DNA of 22,043 nt from CAZHWR01 sp964536085. GTDB taxonomy: Bacteria > Bacillota > Clostridia > Oscillospirales > Ruminococcaceae. Of this stretch, positions 6,921 through 15,117 are shown in pieces. The stretch covers positions 1 through 22,043 of the forward strand of contig CAZHWR010000030.1 in assembly GCA_964536085.1 (NCBI GenBank), in the 5' to 3' direction. The notes under the pieces are model-generated. The model did not search any database, was not told the DNA's origin, and saw nothing but the letters and a program-made list of their open reading frames with translations. Position numbers and translations under genes: made by a program. Every line of letters begins with the position of its first letter. Position 1 is the stretch's first letter.

Positions 6921-7751
6921 TTGCAAAAAAGGTTCAAAAAAATCATGACTGTGGTTTTAGTGTTTTTAATAAGCCTTCTGCTGACTGCCGCGGCGCTTAT
7001 AACGGTTGTCGGGCTCACTATAACCAATAAAAGCTTTTACAAGGAACAGCTCCAGCGGACTGCATATTCAGACGGTATACTTGAAAATTTGAACGACAGC
7101 TTGATTTCACTCGGTATGCCGGGTGGGATTCCCGAAGCTGTCATAACCGATGTTGTGTCGGTTATAGATATAAATACTGAGCTTGGCAATCAGGTTGACG
7201 CGATGTTCTCTCAGGAGAAATACGAGGTCAGCACTGCTGCGGTTTATGAAAGATTTCGGTCTGAGTTTTTAAACTACGCAAAAAAACAGGGCTTTAAAAC
7301 CGACGCGGTATTGACCGCTGATTTGGAATATCTTGCCGAGGAATGCTCGGCAGTGTATTCGGCGAATGTCGCGTTCCCGTTTTTTTCGCAGATATCCTCA
7401 GCGGGAAATATGTTTAAAAAATACGCTGTTTTTGTCGTTTTTGGTCTGATTGCGCTCGCTGTAGCGGTGGGTGTTGCTATTTGGTTTTTGCAAAGATGGA
7501 AGCACCGTGCGGTAAGATGCTATATGTATTCGATAATCGGCGCGGGGCTGTCGCTGATAGTGTTTCCCGTCATAGTTTTAATTGTAAAGCCGTATAATCG
7601 GCTTTTGCTTGAGCCGGCGGTGTCAAAATTGTTTGTTTCAAGCGTAGCGCAGACGTTTTTTACAGAGCTTGCCTTTGCCGGAGTGTTTATTATTTTGTTT
7701 TCCGCTGTTTTTATCCCGTTTTATAAGCGGGCGCGGAACAAAGTGGCTTGA
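6921..7751 (+). CDS. Four-TM membrane protein of the sortase cassette, unknown function
   Basis: A 276-residue protein (MQKRFKKIMTVVLVFLISL...) that I cannot assign to a named family. Hydrophobicity suggests one TM helix near residues 8-33, an extracytoplasmic domain of about 125 residues (KSFYKEQLQRTAYSDGILENL onward, rich in charged residues and short helices) and three further TM helices near the C-terminus (around KYAVFVVFGLIALAVAVGV, MYSIIGAGLSLIVFPVIVLIV and FFTELAFAGVFIILF). It starts 25 nt after the sortase stop and ends just before a strong terminator, so it is the last gene of the cassette. It may help assembly, retention or regulation of the sortase system, but nothing in the sequence shows its job. 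An ATG at 6945 is a second possible start. Confidence 0.75.
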   Translation: MQKRFKKIMTVVLVFLISLLLTAAALITVVGLTITNKSFYKEQLQRTAYSDGILENLNDSLISLGMPGGIPEAVITDVVSVIDINTELGNQVDAMFSQEKYEVSTAAVYERFRSEFLNYAKKQGFKTDAVLTADLEYLAEECSAVYSANVAFPFFSQISSAGNMFKKYAVFVVFGLIALAVAVGVAIWFLQRWKHRAVRCYMYSIIGAGLSLIVFPVIVLIVKPYNRLLLEPAVSKLFVSSVAQTFFTELAFAGVFIILFSAVFIPFYKRARNKVA

Positions 7752-7790
7752 CGGCTTTTTGCACATAAGTAATTAAAATACAATAGATTA

Positions 7791-7837
7791 ACCGCCCGAA
7801 CATTTATACACAATGTATAAATGTTCGGGCGGTTTTT
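7791..7837. terminator. Bidirectional intrinsic terminator between the sortase cassette and mnmA
   Basis: ACCGCCCGAACATTTATACA (7791-7810) pairs perfectly over 20 bp with 7814-7833 around the 3-nt loop CAA. A T5 run follows on the plus strand and a TTAAT tract on the minus strand. It is placed between converging transcripts, ending both the sortase cassette and the iscS-iscU-mnmA operon. Confidence 0.92.
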
Positions 7838-7859
7838 GTATGATTACAGTTTATATCAT

Positions 7860-8951
7860 TTATTCTATCTCGCTATCGATAAATCCCCCGCCTATAACAC
7901 AGCCCAGTAAATCATACATAACCACCGACTGCCCTTTTGCCGGCGCGCGCTGGGGAATATCAAAAACGACTTTAATTTGCTGTGAGCCGTCGGCATATGA
8001 TAAATCTGCGGACGAATCGGGCATCGGAACAATATGAGCCGCTGCGAGCTTAGATACCGAGCGTATTTTTACAAAGCAATTAAACTCATTGTTTATTAGC
8101 TCTCCGGACGCTGTGACAACATCTGACAATATTACGCTGTCTGCAAATTCGTTTCCGGAATCTGCAAGATAAATTCGATTTGTTTCGGGGTCGATGCGTT
8201 TTATAAACACAGGGCGTCCTAGCGCAATTCCGAGACGTTTGCGCTGCCCGACGGTGTAATGGATAATCCCGCGGTGTTCACCGCAGATCCCGCCCTCCGG
8301 CGAGATAAACTCTCCGCGCGGTGAAGCTCCGCAGTGTTCTTCTATGTAACACGCGTAGTCATTGTCGGGGATAAAACAGTTTTCCTGACTGTCAGGTGCG
8401 TTCGCACAGGACAACCCAAGCTGCTCCGCTATTTCACGCACTCGCGGCTTATCCAAGTCGGACAGAGGCAAAACAAGGCGGGACAAAACGTCCTGCCCAA
8501 GACGGTAAAGCATATAAGATTGGTCGCGCGCGGCGCACAACGACGGTTTGATTTTGTAAATTCCGCCGTCGTTTATAATGCTTGCGTAATGCCCTGTAGC
8601 GATATATTTAATTTCCAGTTCGTCCGCTGTGTCAATAAGCGCTTTAAATTTCACCTTCGGATTGCACACAACGCAGGGATTGGGAGTTATACCGCGTTTA
8701 TAGGAGTCGGTGAAATAATCGATAACGTTTTTTTGAAACTCTTCGTGCATATTTTTAACATACAGCGGCACGCCGAGCGATGCCGCGGCCTCCTTTGCGG
8801 CGGCGACAGTCGGCGCGTGTGCGGGGGACATATCCAGAACAACTGCACTTACGTCGTATCCCTTATTCTGCAAAAGCCGTACGCATACGGACGAATCGAC
8901 TCCGCCGGAAAGCGCAACGAGAACTTTATCTTTACTGAAGATGGCAGGCAT
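7860..8951 (-). CDS. mnmA: tRNA-specific 2-thiouridylase MnmA
   Basis: A 363-residue ATP-dependent thiolase that puts sulfur on the wobble U34 of tRNA(Lys), tRNA(Glu) and tRNA(Gln). The PP-loop ATP-binding motif is ALSGGVDSSVCVRLL near the N-terminus. The two catalytic cysteines are visible at about Cys96 in NPCVVCNPKVKF and Cys192 in DSQENCFIPD. DQSYMLYRL and HYTVGQRKRLGI are family signatures. I prefer the ATG at 8951, which has AGGTGA at proper spacing, to the GTG three codons earlier. The start lies inside the 3' end of iscU (20-nt overlap). With iscS and iscU it forms a persulfide relay: IscS would supply sulfur directly to MnmA, since no TusA-E genes are seen here. A strong terminator follows the stop codon. 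Confidence 0.96.
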   Translation of the reverse strand: MPAIFSKDKVLVALSGGVDSSVCVRLLQNKGYDVSAVVLDMSPAHAPTVAAAKEAAASLGVPLYVKNMHEEFQKNVIDYFTDSYKRGITPNPCVVCNPKVKFKALIDTADELEIKYIATGHYASIINDGGIYKIKPSLCAARDQSYMLYRLGQDVLSRLVLPLSDLDKPRVREIAEQLGLSCANAPDSQENCFIPDNDYACYIEEHCGASPRGEFISPEGGICGEHRGIIHYTVGQRKRLGIALGRPVFIKRIDPETNRIYLADSGNEFADSVILSDVVTASGELINNEFNCFVKIRSVSKLAAAHIVPMPDSSADLSYADGSQQIKVVFDIPQRAPAKGQSVVMYDLLGCVIGGGFIDSEIE

Positions 8952-9360
8952 CGCATTCACCTATTTCGCCAACGAGCGGAACAGGGTCGATTCCCTGACG
9001 TTTATAATAATCCGATATTGCTGCTTTTATCGCCTGTTCAGCCAAAACGGAACAGTGGATTTTAACTTCGGGCAGTCCGTTGAGAGCCTGAACGACCGCC
9101 TTGTTTGTAAGCTTCAGAGCATCCTCAAGCGGCTTGCCCTTAATCATTTCGGTTGCTATCGAGCTTGTTGCAATAGCCGCTCCGCAACCGAAGGTCTGAA
9201 ATTTAACGTCCTTGATGATACCGTTTTCGATTTTGAGATACATCTTCATGATGTCGCCGCATTTTGCATTGCCGACTTCGCCAATTCCGTTTGCGTCGGG
9301 GATTTCTCCGACGTTTCTCGGGTTTGAAAAATGGTCGAGTACCTGTTCACTGTATTGCAT
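8932..9360 (-). CDS. iscU: Fe-S cluster scaffold protein IscU/NifU N-terminal type
   Basis: A 142-residue scaffold on which [2Fe-2S]/[4Fe-4S] clusters are assembled from IscS-derived sulfur. The three conserved ligand cysteines are present: Cys34 (NAKCGD), Cys59 (FGCGAA) and Cys103 (HCSVLAE), and the N-terminus YSEQVLDHFSNPRNVGEI is typical. The Asp after Cys34 that controls cluster release is kept. The C-terminus carries an extra C-x-x-C (Cys136, Cys139 in GECDACHLQ), not part of the classical scaffold. No LPPVK-type HscA-binding motif is evident near Cys103, fitting an organism without dedicated HscAB, as in many clostridia. The start has a GGAAGGAAAGG site. It follows iscS after 126 nt, and its 3' end overlaps mnmA. 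Confidence 0.94.
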   Translation of the reverse strand: MQYSEQVLDHFSNPRNVGEIPDANGIGEVGNAKCGDIMKMYLKIENGIIKDVKFQTFGCGAAIATSSIATEMIKGKPLEDALKLTNKAVVQALNGLPEVKIHCSVLAEQAIKAAISDYYKRQGIDPVPLVGEIGECDACHLQ

Positions 9361-9486
9361 AATATAACCTTTCCTTCCTTATAGAGGCAAGAGTTTAAAC
9401 CGCAGGAGGCGATTTTTTCTCTTATAGTTGTTGCTTATTGATAATTGTACGCTGTTTTCTTATGCGGCGTGAGATTCTGCCAACCG
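9361..9486. other. Spacer between iscS and iscU, no clear signal
   Basis: The 126 bp between iscS and iscU contain a TACAAT and a TATAAG on the minus strand, but neither has a matching -35 box at 16-18 nt, and no good hairpin is seen. iscU is probably translated from the iscS transcript using the GGAAGG site next to its ATG. Confidence 0.4.
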
Positions 9487-10656
9487 CTATTTCTGATCGT
9501 CCCAGATAGGGGACATTGCGCGCAGCCTGTCAATGACCTTGGGGATCACTTCTACGATATATTTCGCGTCGTCCATAGTCGTATCCTCGTTTATCGATAA
9601 TCTCAACGAGCCGTGTGCGATTTCGTGCTTGAGCCCGATTGCCAAAAGCACGTGCGACGGATCGAGCGAGCCGGACGTGCACGCCGAGCCTGATGAAGCG
9701 CATATACCGTTTAAATCAAGCATAAGCAAAAGCGATTCGCCTTCTACAGCGGTGAACGAAATATTGACATTGCCGCAAAGACGGTTTTCGCGCGCGCCGT
9801 TGAGCCTTGTCTGCGGGATTTTAAGAATCTCATCGATAAGATAATCGCGCACACGTGAAACCTTTTCGATTTTTTCAGGGATATTAGCCGTCGCGTCTTT
9901 TACCGCCTGTGCAAGCGCGACGATTCCCATTATGTTTTCAGTTCCTGCGCGCTTGTTTCGTTCCTGCGCGCCACCGTCGATAAGATTTTGCAGCACGACG
10001 CCGCGTTTAACATACAGAACGCCAATCCCTTTGGGAGAATGAATCTTGTGACCGGACAAAGACATCATGTCGATGTTCTGCTCTGCGACGTTTATAGGAA
10101 CGTTACCGACAGCCTGTACAGCGTCGGTATGGAACCAAACGCCTGCTTCACGGCAGACAGCGCCGATTTCGGATATAGGCTGAATGGTTCCTATTTCGTT
10201 GTTTGCGTACATGACCGAAACCAGCGCAGTATCGGGGCGGATAGCTTCCTTTACCTGCTCGGCGGTCACAAAGCCGTCTGAACTGACGGGCAGATAAGTG
10301 ACCTCGAAACCCTCTTTTTCAAGCGCTGCGCAGGTGTGCAAAACGGCGTGATGCTCAAAATTGGTGGTTATAATGTGTTTTTTGCCGCGCTTTGCCATTG
10401 TTTTGGCGGCTCCTTTAATCGCCCAGTTGTCCGACTCGGAGCCTCCGGAGGTGAAGAAAATCTCGTTTTTCTGCGCTCCGAACGCTTCGGCTATTTCGGC
10501 GCGCGATTCTTCGACCTTTTTCTGCATGTCGCGTCCGAGCTTATAAATGCTGCTGGGGTTGCCGTAGCAGTCCTGAATATACGGCTTCATCGCGTTGAGA
10601 ACGCTGTCTGAAACGCGCGTGGTTGCGGAGTTGTCCGCGTAAATAAATCTGTCCAT
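9487..10656 (-). CDS. iscS: Cysteine desulfurase, IscS/NifS type
   Basis: A 389-residue PLP enzyme that converts L-cysteine to alanine and holds the sulfur as a persulfide for IscU and MnmA. Hallmarks: IYADNSATTRVS at the N-terminus, the PLP-binding Lys204 in SLSGHKIHSPKG, the PLP-contact HTDAVQA, and the mobile catalytic Cys326 in SSGSACTSGS, the group I signature. The C-terminus is DDQK with none of the extra IscU-docking residues of E. coli IscS obvious. It ends in TAG, with a TAA 10 codons further, so TAG is used as a normal stop here. A near-consensus promoter sits directly upstream. No iscR gene is present in this cluster. Confidence 0.95.
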   Translation of the reverse strand: MDRFIYADNSATTRVSDSVLNAMKPYIQDCYGNPSSIYKLGRDMQKKVEESRAEIAEAFGAQKNEIFFTSGGSESDNWAIKGAAKTMAKRGKKHIITTNFEHHAVLHTCAALEKEGFEVTYLPVSSDGFVTAEQVKEAIRPDTALVSVMYANNEIGTIQPISEIGAVCREAGVWFHTDAVQAVGNVPINVAEQNIDMMSLSGHKIHSPKGIGVLYVKRGVVLQNLIDGGAQERNKRAGTENIMGIVALAQAVKDATANIPEKIEKVSRVRDYLIDEILKIPQTRLNGARENRLCGNVNISFTAVEGESLLLMLDLNGICASSGSACTSGSLDPSHVLLAIGLKHEIAHGSLRLSINEDTTMDDAKYIVEVIPKVIDRLRAMSPIWDDQK

Positions 10657-10705
10657 CTATATCTACTTCCTTTATGATATAAAGATTGTCAGCCTTGCAT
10701 AAGGT

Positions 10706-10734
10706 ATTATATACCATTTTAGTGTTACTTTCAA
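10706..10734 (-). promoter_or_regulatory. Promoter of iscS-iscU-mnmA with dyad over the -10 box
   Basis: TTGAAA (10729-10734), a 17-nt spacer and TATAAT (10706-10711) on the minus strand. The -10 box lies inside the perfect dyad GGTAT-ATA-ATACC (10703-10715), a possible operator. The start is expected about 45 nt before the iscS ATG. Confidence 0.82.
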
Positions 10735-10741
10735 GGGCGAT

Positions 10742-11185
10742 TTACATAAACTTTTTTGACTGTGCAACCGCAAGATTGTCACATCTTTCATTTTCCGGGT
10801 GTCCCGCGTGACCTTTTACCCACACAAAAGTGACGTTTTGCTCTTCCAAAAGCTGCAAAAGCGTTTCCCAAAGCTCGGGGTTTAAAGCCGGGTCTTTTTT
10901 GTTTCTCATCCAGCCGTTTGCCCGCCATTTTTTTGCCCAGCCGAGATTCACGGCGTCGGCAACGTATTTCGAATCGGTGAATATTGTAACGTCGCACCGC
11001 TGATTAAGCGCGCTCAGTCCTTTAATAACGGCGGTCAGTTCCATGCGGTTGTTGGTGGTGTTTGCCTCGCCGCCCGAAAGCTCTTTTTCGATTCCGTTAA
11101 AACGCAGTATGGTTCCCCATCCGCCCGGACCGGGATTGCCGCTGCACGCGCCGTCTGTAAATATTTCGACCTTTTTTAAGCTCAT
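10742..11185 (-). CDS. rnhA: Ribonuclease HI
   Basis: A 147-residue cytoplasmic endonuclease that cuts the RNA strand of RNA-DNA hybrids. The catalytic DEDD set is complete: Asp11 (IFTDGACSGNPGPGGWG), Glu49 (NNRMELTAV), Asp71 (IFTDSKYVADAV) and Asp136 (ERCDNLAV), with the metal-assisting His near KGHAGHPENE. The basic-protrusion region KKWRANGWMRNKKDPALNPELWE is present, so this is the E. coli-type enzyme with the handle. GGAGG lies 5 nt before the ATG. Its own promoter is upstream. No terminator separates it from the iscS promoter, so some read-through into iscS is possible. Confidence 0.96.
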   Translation of the reverse strand: MSLKKVEIFTDGACSGNPGPGGWGTILRFNGIEKELSGGEANTTNNRMELTAVIKGLSALNQRCDVTIFTDSKYVADAVNLGWAKKWRANGWMRNKKDPALNPELWETLLQLLEEQNVTFVWVKGHAGHPENERCDNLAVAQSKKFM

Positions 11186-11215
11186 GTTTCCTCCGAATGG
11201 TAGTATTACCTGATA

Positions 11216-11244
11216 ATTATATTACAATACATAATTTATTACAA
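11216..11244 (-). promoter_or_regulatory. Sigma-A promoter of rnhA
   Basis: TTGTAA (11239-11244), a 17-nt spacer and TATAAT (11216-11221) on the minus strand, about 30 bp before the rnhA ATG. No convincing plus-strand promoter for the ATPase gene was found in the same 125-bp divergent region. Confidence 0.7.
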
Positions 11245-11310
11245 GTGCAAAACGAATAAACCCAAGGGAGAAAGAATAGGATTTACAAACGGTAATACGG
11301 AGGGGAAAAT

Positions 11311-14016
11311 GTGAAATTCGCCGATATTATAGATATGGATCTGACCGCAGACAAAAGTCAGAGCAGCGATTATAAAGAGGGACTCAGCGAACACCAAGTA
11401 AAGGAACGGCTTTTAAAGGACGGACAGAATGTTTTAACCGGAAAGCGCGCCGTGCATCCGGCGAAAATAATAACCGCTCAGTTTAAGGATATTCTCGTTA
11501 TAATACTGCTCATCTGCACGGCGGTTTCTGTTTTTATGGGCGAATATACCGAAGCGATTGCGATAGCGGTGATTGTTTTGCTAAACGCCGCTATGGGCGC
11601 GGCGCAGGAATACAAGGCGGAGAAAACAATAGAGGCGCTTAAAAATATGGCGGCTCCCAAGGCGAGGGTGATGCGTTCGGGAGCACTGAAGCAGATTCCG
11701 GCGGCCGAGGTCGTGCGCGGCGATATAATAGAGGTGTGCGAGGGCGACCGGGTTCCGGCAGACGCGCAGGTAATAAGCGAAAGCTCGCTTTTTTCAGATG
11801 AAGCGATGCTCACGGGAGAAAGCGTCCCGGTGCAAAAAACTGCTGGAACCGCGTCTCAGTCCGAGTCGCTGCCAGACAGGCAGGATATGCTTTACATGGG
11901 GACGACGATAACCCGCGGCAAGGGCAAGGCTTTAGTTGTGGGAACCGGTATGAAGACTCAGATGGGTAAAATCGCGGGAATGATAAACGAGATTGAAAGC
12001 GAGCAGACTCCCTTGCAGAAAAAGCTCGCTCAGCTTGGCAAATTCGTCGGTATAGGCTGTCTTGTTATCTGCGCTGTTGTGACAGCGGCGGGAATACTGC
12101 GCGGTGAAGACCCGGTGGGTATGCTTTTAACGGGAGTTTCGCTCGCGGTGGCGGCGGTGCCCGAAGGACTGCCCGCGATTGTGACGATATCCCTCGCGCT
12201 TGCAGTCGGAAGAATGGTAAAGAAAAACGCGCTGATAAGAAAGCTGCACGCGGTTGAAACGCTCGGCTGCGCTTCGGTCATATGCTCGGATAAAACCGGA
12301 ACGCTGACCCAAAACAAAATGACCGTCAAGAAGCTGTTTATACCGGGCACTGATATCGACGTCACCGGCGACGGATATCAAAAAGCGGGAAGCTTTAAGC
12401 TAAACGGGCGGCAGATAAATATGCGCAGTGAAACTGCGGCGGAGATGCTGCTTCAAACGGCTGTCATCTGCAACAACGCAAGTCTTTCGGACGAGGAATT
12501 TTCCGGGCGCGACCGGGCGGCGAACGCCGCGCCGGGGAGCTATAAGATATCGGGCGACCCGACCGAGGCGGCGCTGCTTGTTATGGCGGGCAAGGCGGGT
12601 GTGTTTAGAAAAGAGCTTTTAAAAAAATATGAAATCATAAAAGAAAACCCGTTTGATTCAAGCCGTAAGATGATGTCGGTCGAAGTCAAAAATGAAAAGG
12701 GAAAGAGATATCTGTTGGTTAAGGGCGCGCCCGATATCGTGCTGGGACGGTCAAAGTACATATTCGACTCGCACGTTTTGCTGCTTGACCGCGAAAAAAC
12801 CGCGCTTATCGAGCAGAAAAACGCCGAAATGGCAAACTCCGCCCTGCGCGTTTTGGGCTTTGCATACAGAGAGCTAGGCGAGGAGTTAAGCGGCAACCTC
12901 GAGCAGAATCTTGTGTTTTTGGGACTTGCCGGGATGATAGACCCGCCCCGCCCGGAGGCAAAGCAGGCTGTTAAAATTTGCCGTTCTGCTTCGATAAAAA
13001 CGGTAATGATAACGGGCGACCATAAGCTGACCGCCTGCGCGGTCGCGGAAAAAATCGGGATTTATCACGACGGAGACATGGTGGTGACGGGGCGGCAGCT
13101 TGATTCGATAAGCGACGAAGAGCTTGCGAAGAATGTGAACAAGATAACGGTTTTTGCGCGAGTAAGCCCCGAACATAAGCTGCGGATAGTGCGCGCGTTC
13201 AAAAAAACGGGTAGCATTGTCGCGATGACGGGAGACGGAGTTAACGACGCGCCCGCCGTTAAGGAGGCGGATATCGGAGTTTCCATGGGTGTGACGGGCA
13301 CAGACGTCACCAAGCAGGCGGCGGACGTTATTCTGCTCGACGACAATTTTGCGACTCTTGTTTCGGCGGTCGAAGAGGGCAGGGTGATATACTCGAACAT
13401 CCGCAAATTTATCCGCTATCTGCTTTCGTGCAATGTGGGCGAGGTGCTCACGATGTTTTTAGGTATGATAATGGGCATGCCCACGATTTTGCTGCCGATA
13501 CAGATCCTGATAGTCAACCTTGTAACAGACGGTCTGCCGGCAATCGCGCTGGGACTTGAGCCGCCGGAAAGCGGTATTATGAAGAAGCGCCCGAGAAAAC
13601 AGGATGAATCGGTTTTCAGCGGCGGGCTTATGTTCAAAATAGTGTTTAGGGGTATTATAATCGCGCTGACAACGCTTGCGGCGTTTACAAGCGTTTATAA
13701 GCAGACGGGCAGTATCGACAGCGCCAGGACGGGAGCGTTTTTAACGCTTGTTTTGACGCAGCTTCTGCATGTGTTCGAGTGCAAAAGCGAGGGAAAAAGT
13801 ATATTTTCGGTGCCGTATTTTAACAATATTCGCCTGATAGGAGCGGTTATGATAAGCATGGCGGTGGTGTTTGCCGTTATATACGTTTTTCCGCTGCGCG
13901 TCGTATTCTCAACAACTGCGCTTACAGCGGGGCAGCTCTTGATGATAGCGTTTTATTCGCTTGCAGCGCCTGTTTTAAGCGCTGTATCGATGAAATTTAC
14001 ACGCAAAAAAGCCTGA
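11311..14016 (+). CDS. P2A-type calcium-transporting ATPase
   Basis: A 901-residue P-type ATPase, most likely exporting Ca2+ at the expense of ATP. Order of domains: N-terminal cation-ATPase region, actuator domain with TGES (168-171), M4 motif VPEGLPA (Pro284), phosphorylation site Asp327 in CSDKTGTLTQNK, nucleotide-binding domain with KGAPD, MITGDHK and the hinge motif GDGVNDAP (641-648), then six C-terminal TM helices. The Ca2+ site II residues of SERCA-type pumps are recognisable: Glu in VPEGLPA (M4) and Asn and Asp in LIVNLVTDGLPA (M6). The start is GTG 11311, with GGAGGGG a few nt upstream. The length matches bacterial SERCA/PMCA-like pumps. Metal choice (Ca2+ versus Mn2+) cannot be settled from sequence alone. 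Confidence 0.94.
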   Translation: MKFADIIDMDLTADKSQSSDYKEGLSEHQVKERLLKDGQNVLTGKRAVHPAKIITAQFKDILVIILLICTAVSVFMGEYTEAIAIAVIVLLNAAMGAAQEYKAEKTIEALKNMAAPKARVMRSGALKQIPAAEVVRGDIIEVCEGDRVPADAQVISESSLFSDEAMLTGESVPVQKTAGTASQSESLPDRQDMLYMGTTITRGKGKALVVGTGMKTQMGKIAGMINEIESEQTPLQKKLAQLGKFVGIGCLVICAVVTAAGILRGEDPVGMLLTGVSLAVAAVPEGLPAIVTISLALAVGRMVKKNALIRKLHAVETLGCASVICSDKTGTLTQNKMTVKKLFIPGTDIDVTGDGYQKAGSFKLNGRQINMRSETAAEMLLQTAVICNNASLSDEEFSGRDRAANAAPGSYKISGDPTEAALLVMAGKAGVFRKELLKKYEIIKENPFDSSRKMMSVEVKNEKGKRYLLVKGAPDIVLGRSKYIFDSHVLLLDREKTALIEQKNAEMANSALRVLGFAYRELGEELSGNLEQNLVFLGLAGMIDPPRPEAKQAVKICRSASIKTVMITGDHKLTACAVAEKIGIYHDGDMVVTGRQLDSISDEELAKNVNKITVFARVSPEHKLRIVRAFKKTGSIVAMTGDGVNDAPAVKEADIGVSMGVTGTDVTKQAADVILLDDNFATLVSAVEEGRVIYSNIRKFIRYLLSCNVGEVLTMFLGMIMGMPTILLPIQILIVNLVTDGLPAIALGLEPPESGIMKKRPRKQDESVFSGGLMFKIVFRGIIIALTTLAAFTSVYKQTGSIDSARTGAFLTLVLTQLLHVFECKSEGKSIFSVPYFNNIRLIGAVMISMAVVFAVIYVFPLRVVFSTTALTAGQLLMIAFYSLAAPVLSAVSMKFTRKKA

Positions 14017-14070
14017 CGCCTTTGATTCAGCCGTAAGCTTTTTGATTATACCGGAAAGGAACATTTATAT

Positions 14071-14556
14071 ATGTACATAAAGGCAATAAAGCTCGAGCGC
14101 AGGAAAGTCGTTTTATTTGCCGCCGTGGTCGCGGCTGTTACCGCAGTAGCGGCGTTTGTTGTGACTTCCTCGATCGGATCGGACGGAAGTATACAAACCT
14201 CGGGAAAGGTTTCATCGTCCGTGAGCGGGGAGACCGCTGAGCAGAGAACTGAATTTTTAAAATCCTTCGGCTGGGAGGTGGCTGAGGACCCCACGGAAAT
14301 AACAGAGGTGCTTATACCGACCGAGTTTGATAAAACGTATGAGCAGTACAATGTTTTGCAGAAAAAGCAAGGATTTGATTTGAGCAAATACATGGGTAAA
14401 AGGGTCAAAATGTGGACGTATGCCGTCACCAATTATCCCGGGGACGTAAGCGGCGTTCATGCTACGCTTTTGATTTGCGACGGAATGATTATAGGAGGGG
14501 ACGTAAGCTCCGACGAGCAAAACGGTTTCACTCACGGTTTTGAGATGGAAAGCTGA
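14071..14556 (+). CDS. DUF4830-family membrane-anchored protein
   Basis: A 161-residue protein with an N-terminal TM helix (about 14-33, VVLFAAVVAAVTAVAAFVV) after a basic start. A Ser-rich linker and an extracytoplasmic DUF4830 domain follow (about 55-160). The latter is recognisable by FLKSFGWEV, IPTEFDKTYEQYNVLQKKQGFDL, YMGKRV, TNYPGDVSG and IIGGDVSSDEQNGFTHGF. The family is common in Clostridia and its function is unknown. GGAAAGGA lies at the right distance before ATG 14071. The gene follows the ATPase by 54 nt and may be cotranscribed; a weak promoter in the gap is possible. It ends 11 nt before a hairpin terminator. Confidence 0.85.
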   Translation: MYIKAIKLERRKVVLFAAVVAAVTAVAAFVVTSSIGSDGSIQTSGKVSSSVSGETAEQRTEFLKSFGWEVAEDPTEITEVLIPTEFDKTYEQYNVLQKKQGFDLSKYMGKRVKMWTYAVTNYPGDVSGVHATLLICDGMIIGGDVSSDEQNGFTHGFEMES

Positions 14557-14566
14557 CGATAAAAAC

Positions 14567-14594
14567 GCCGCGTTTGCAAATTTGCAGACGCGGC
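14567..14594. terminator. Bidirectional terminator between DUF4830 gene and 14619-15014
   Basis: The stem GCCGCGT (14567-14573) pairs with ACGCGGC (14588-14594), and an inner TGCAAA/TTTGCA extends it to about 14 bp. An A5 run precedes it (T5 on the minus strand) and TAGTTTT follows. It lies between convergent genes. Confidence 0.8.
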
Positions 14595-14618
14595 TAGTTT
14601 TAGCGGAGATCATAAGAA

Positions 14619-15014
14619 TTATTGACCGGTGTTATATGATTTGACTTCGGTAACACGGGCGGATTTCACCAAAAATTCAGCGGGCTCGTGCTCGGCGGAA
14701 ACAGTAGTGTCGTATTTAATAGTTATTTTTTGATTTGCGTTAACAGCGTAAAACGAGGACTTTTTGCCGTCGATGCTTATAAGCTCGCTCGAGGAGTTAA
14801 GCTCGAAAATCTTGGCGCCTTCGTCGTCCCTCACCACTATGATTGCGGCGGCGACGCCAACTCCGTTGTCGTTGTTGACAAGCTGAACGCTGGTTATTGT
14901 TCCCTTAAATGTAGCTGATTTTAAATCCACAAACGAGGTTATGCCCCAAATGACCGCGCCTATTGCCAACAGCAGGGTGATTATAAATACTGATAATTTG
15001 ATTTTTGCTTTCAT
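14619..15014 (-). CDS. Membrane-anchored hypothetical protein
   Basis: A 131-residue protein of no family that I recognise. It has a basic start (MKAKIK), one TM helix or uncleaved signal (about 7-30, LSVFIITLLLAIGAVIWGI) and a soluble domain of about 100 residues rich in beta-type sequence: TFKGTITSVQLVNNDNGVGV, AAAIIVVRDDEG and ITIKYDTTVSAEH. This suggests a small extracytoplasmic OB- or Ig-like beta domain. It has no catalytic motif and no cysteine in the mature part. The start has AAGGCGG upstream and a promoter 34 bases before it. It is a single-gene unit closed by the shared hairpin. Confidence 0.75.
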   Translation of the reverse strand: MKAKIKLSVFIITLLLAIGAVIWGITSFVDLKSATFKGTITSVQLVNNDNGVGVAAAIIVVRDDEGAKIFELNSSSELISIDGKKSSFYAVNANQKITIKYDTTVSAEHEPAEFLVKSARVTEVKSYNTGQ

Positions 15015-15047
15015 TAAACATCCGCCTTTGCCGTTTGTTACTTTATG

Positions 15048-15076
15048 ATTATATCACAACGGGATTTTTTTGTATA
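15048..15076 (-). promoter_or_regulatory. Promoter of the 14619-15014 gene
   Basis: A TATAAT -10 box (15048-15053) lies 17 nt from the weaker -35 box TATACA (15071-15076) on the minus strand, upstream of ATG 15014. Confidence 0.55.
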
Positions 15077-15117
15077 TAAAAGATTGTAAATGTAGGAAAT
15101 AAAAATGATATTATACA

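Noticed and set aside
8334..9065. A 243-codon plus-strand ORF over mnmA and iscU
   Set aside because: It is the antisense shadow of two clearly identified genes; its sequence is low in recognisable motifs and has no SD.
11222..11310. A yybP-ykoY (Mn2+) riboswitch in front of the P-type ATPase
   Set aside because: The non-coding stretch is too short and no GGGGAGUA-like core with paired helices is visible; GGAGGGG is simply the ribosome binding site.
14071..14556. The DUF4830 protein as a lipoprotein or an ATPase subunit
   Set aside because: There is no Cys lipobox after the hydrophobic stretch, and bacterial P2A pumps of this length work without a subunit; adjacency alone is not evidence.
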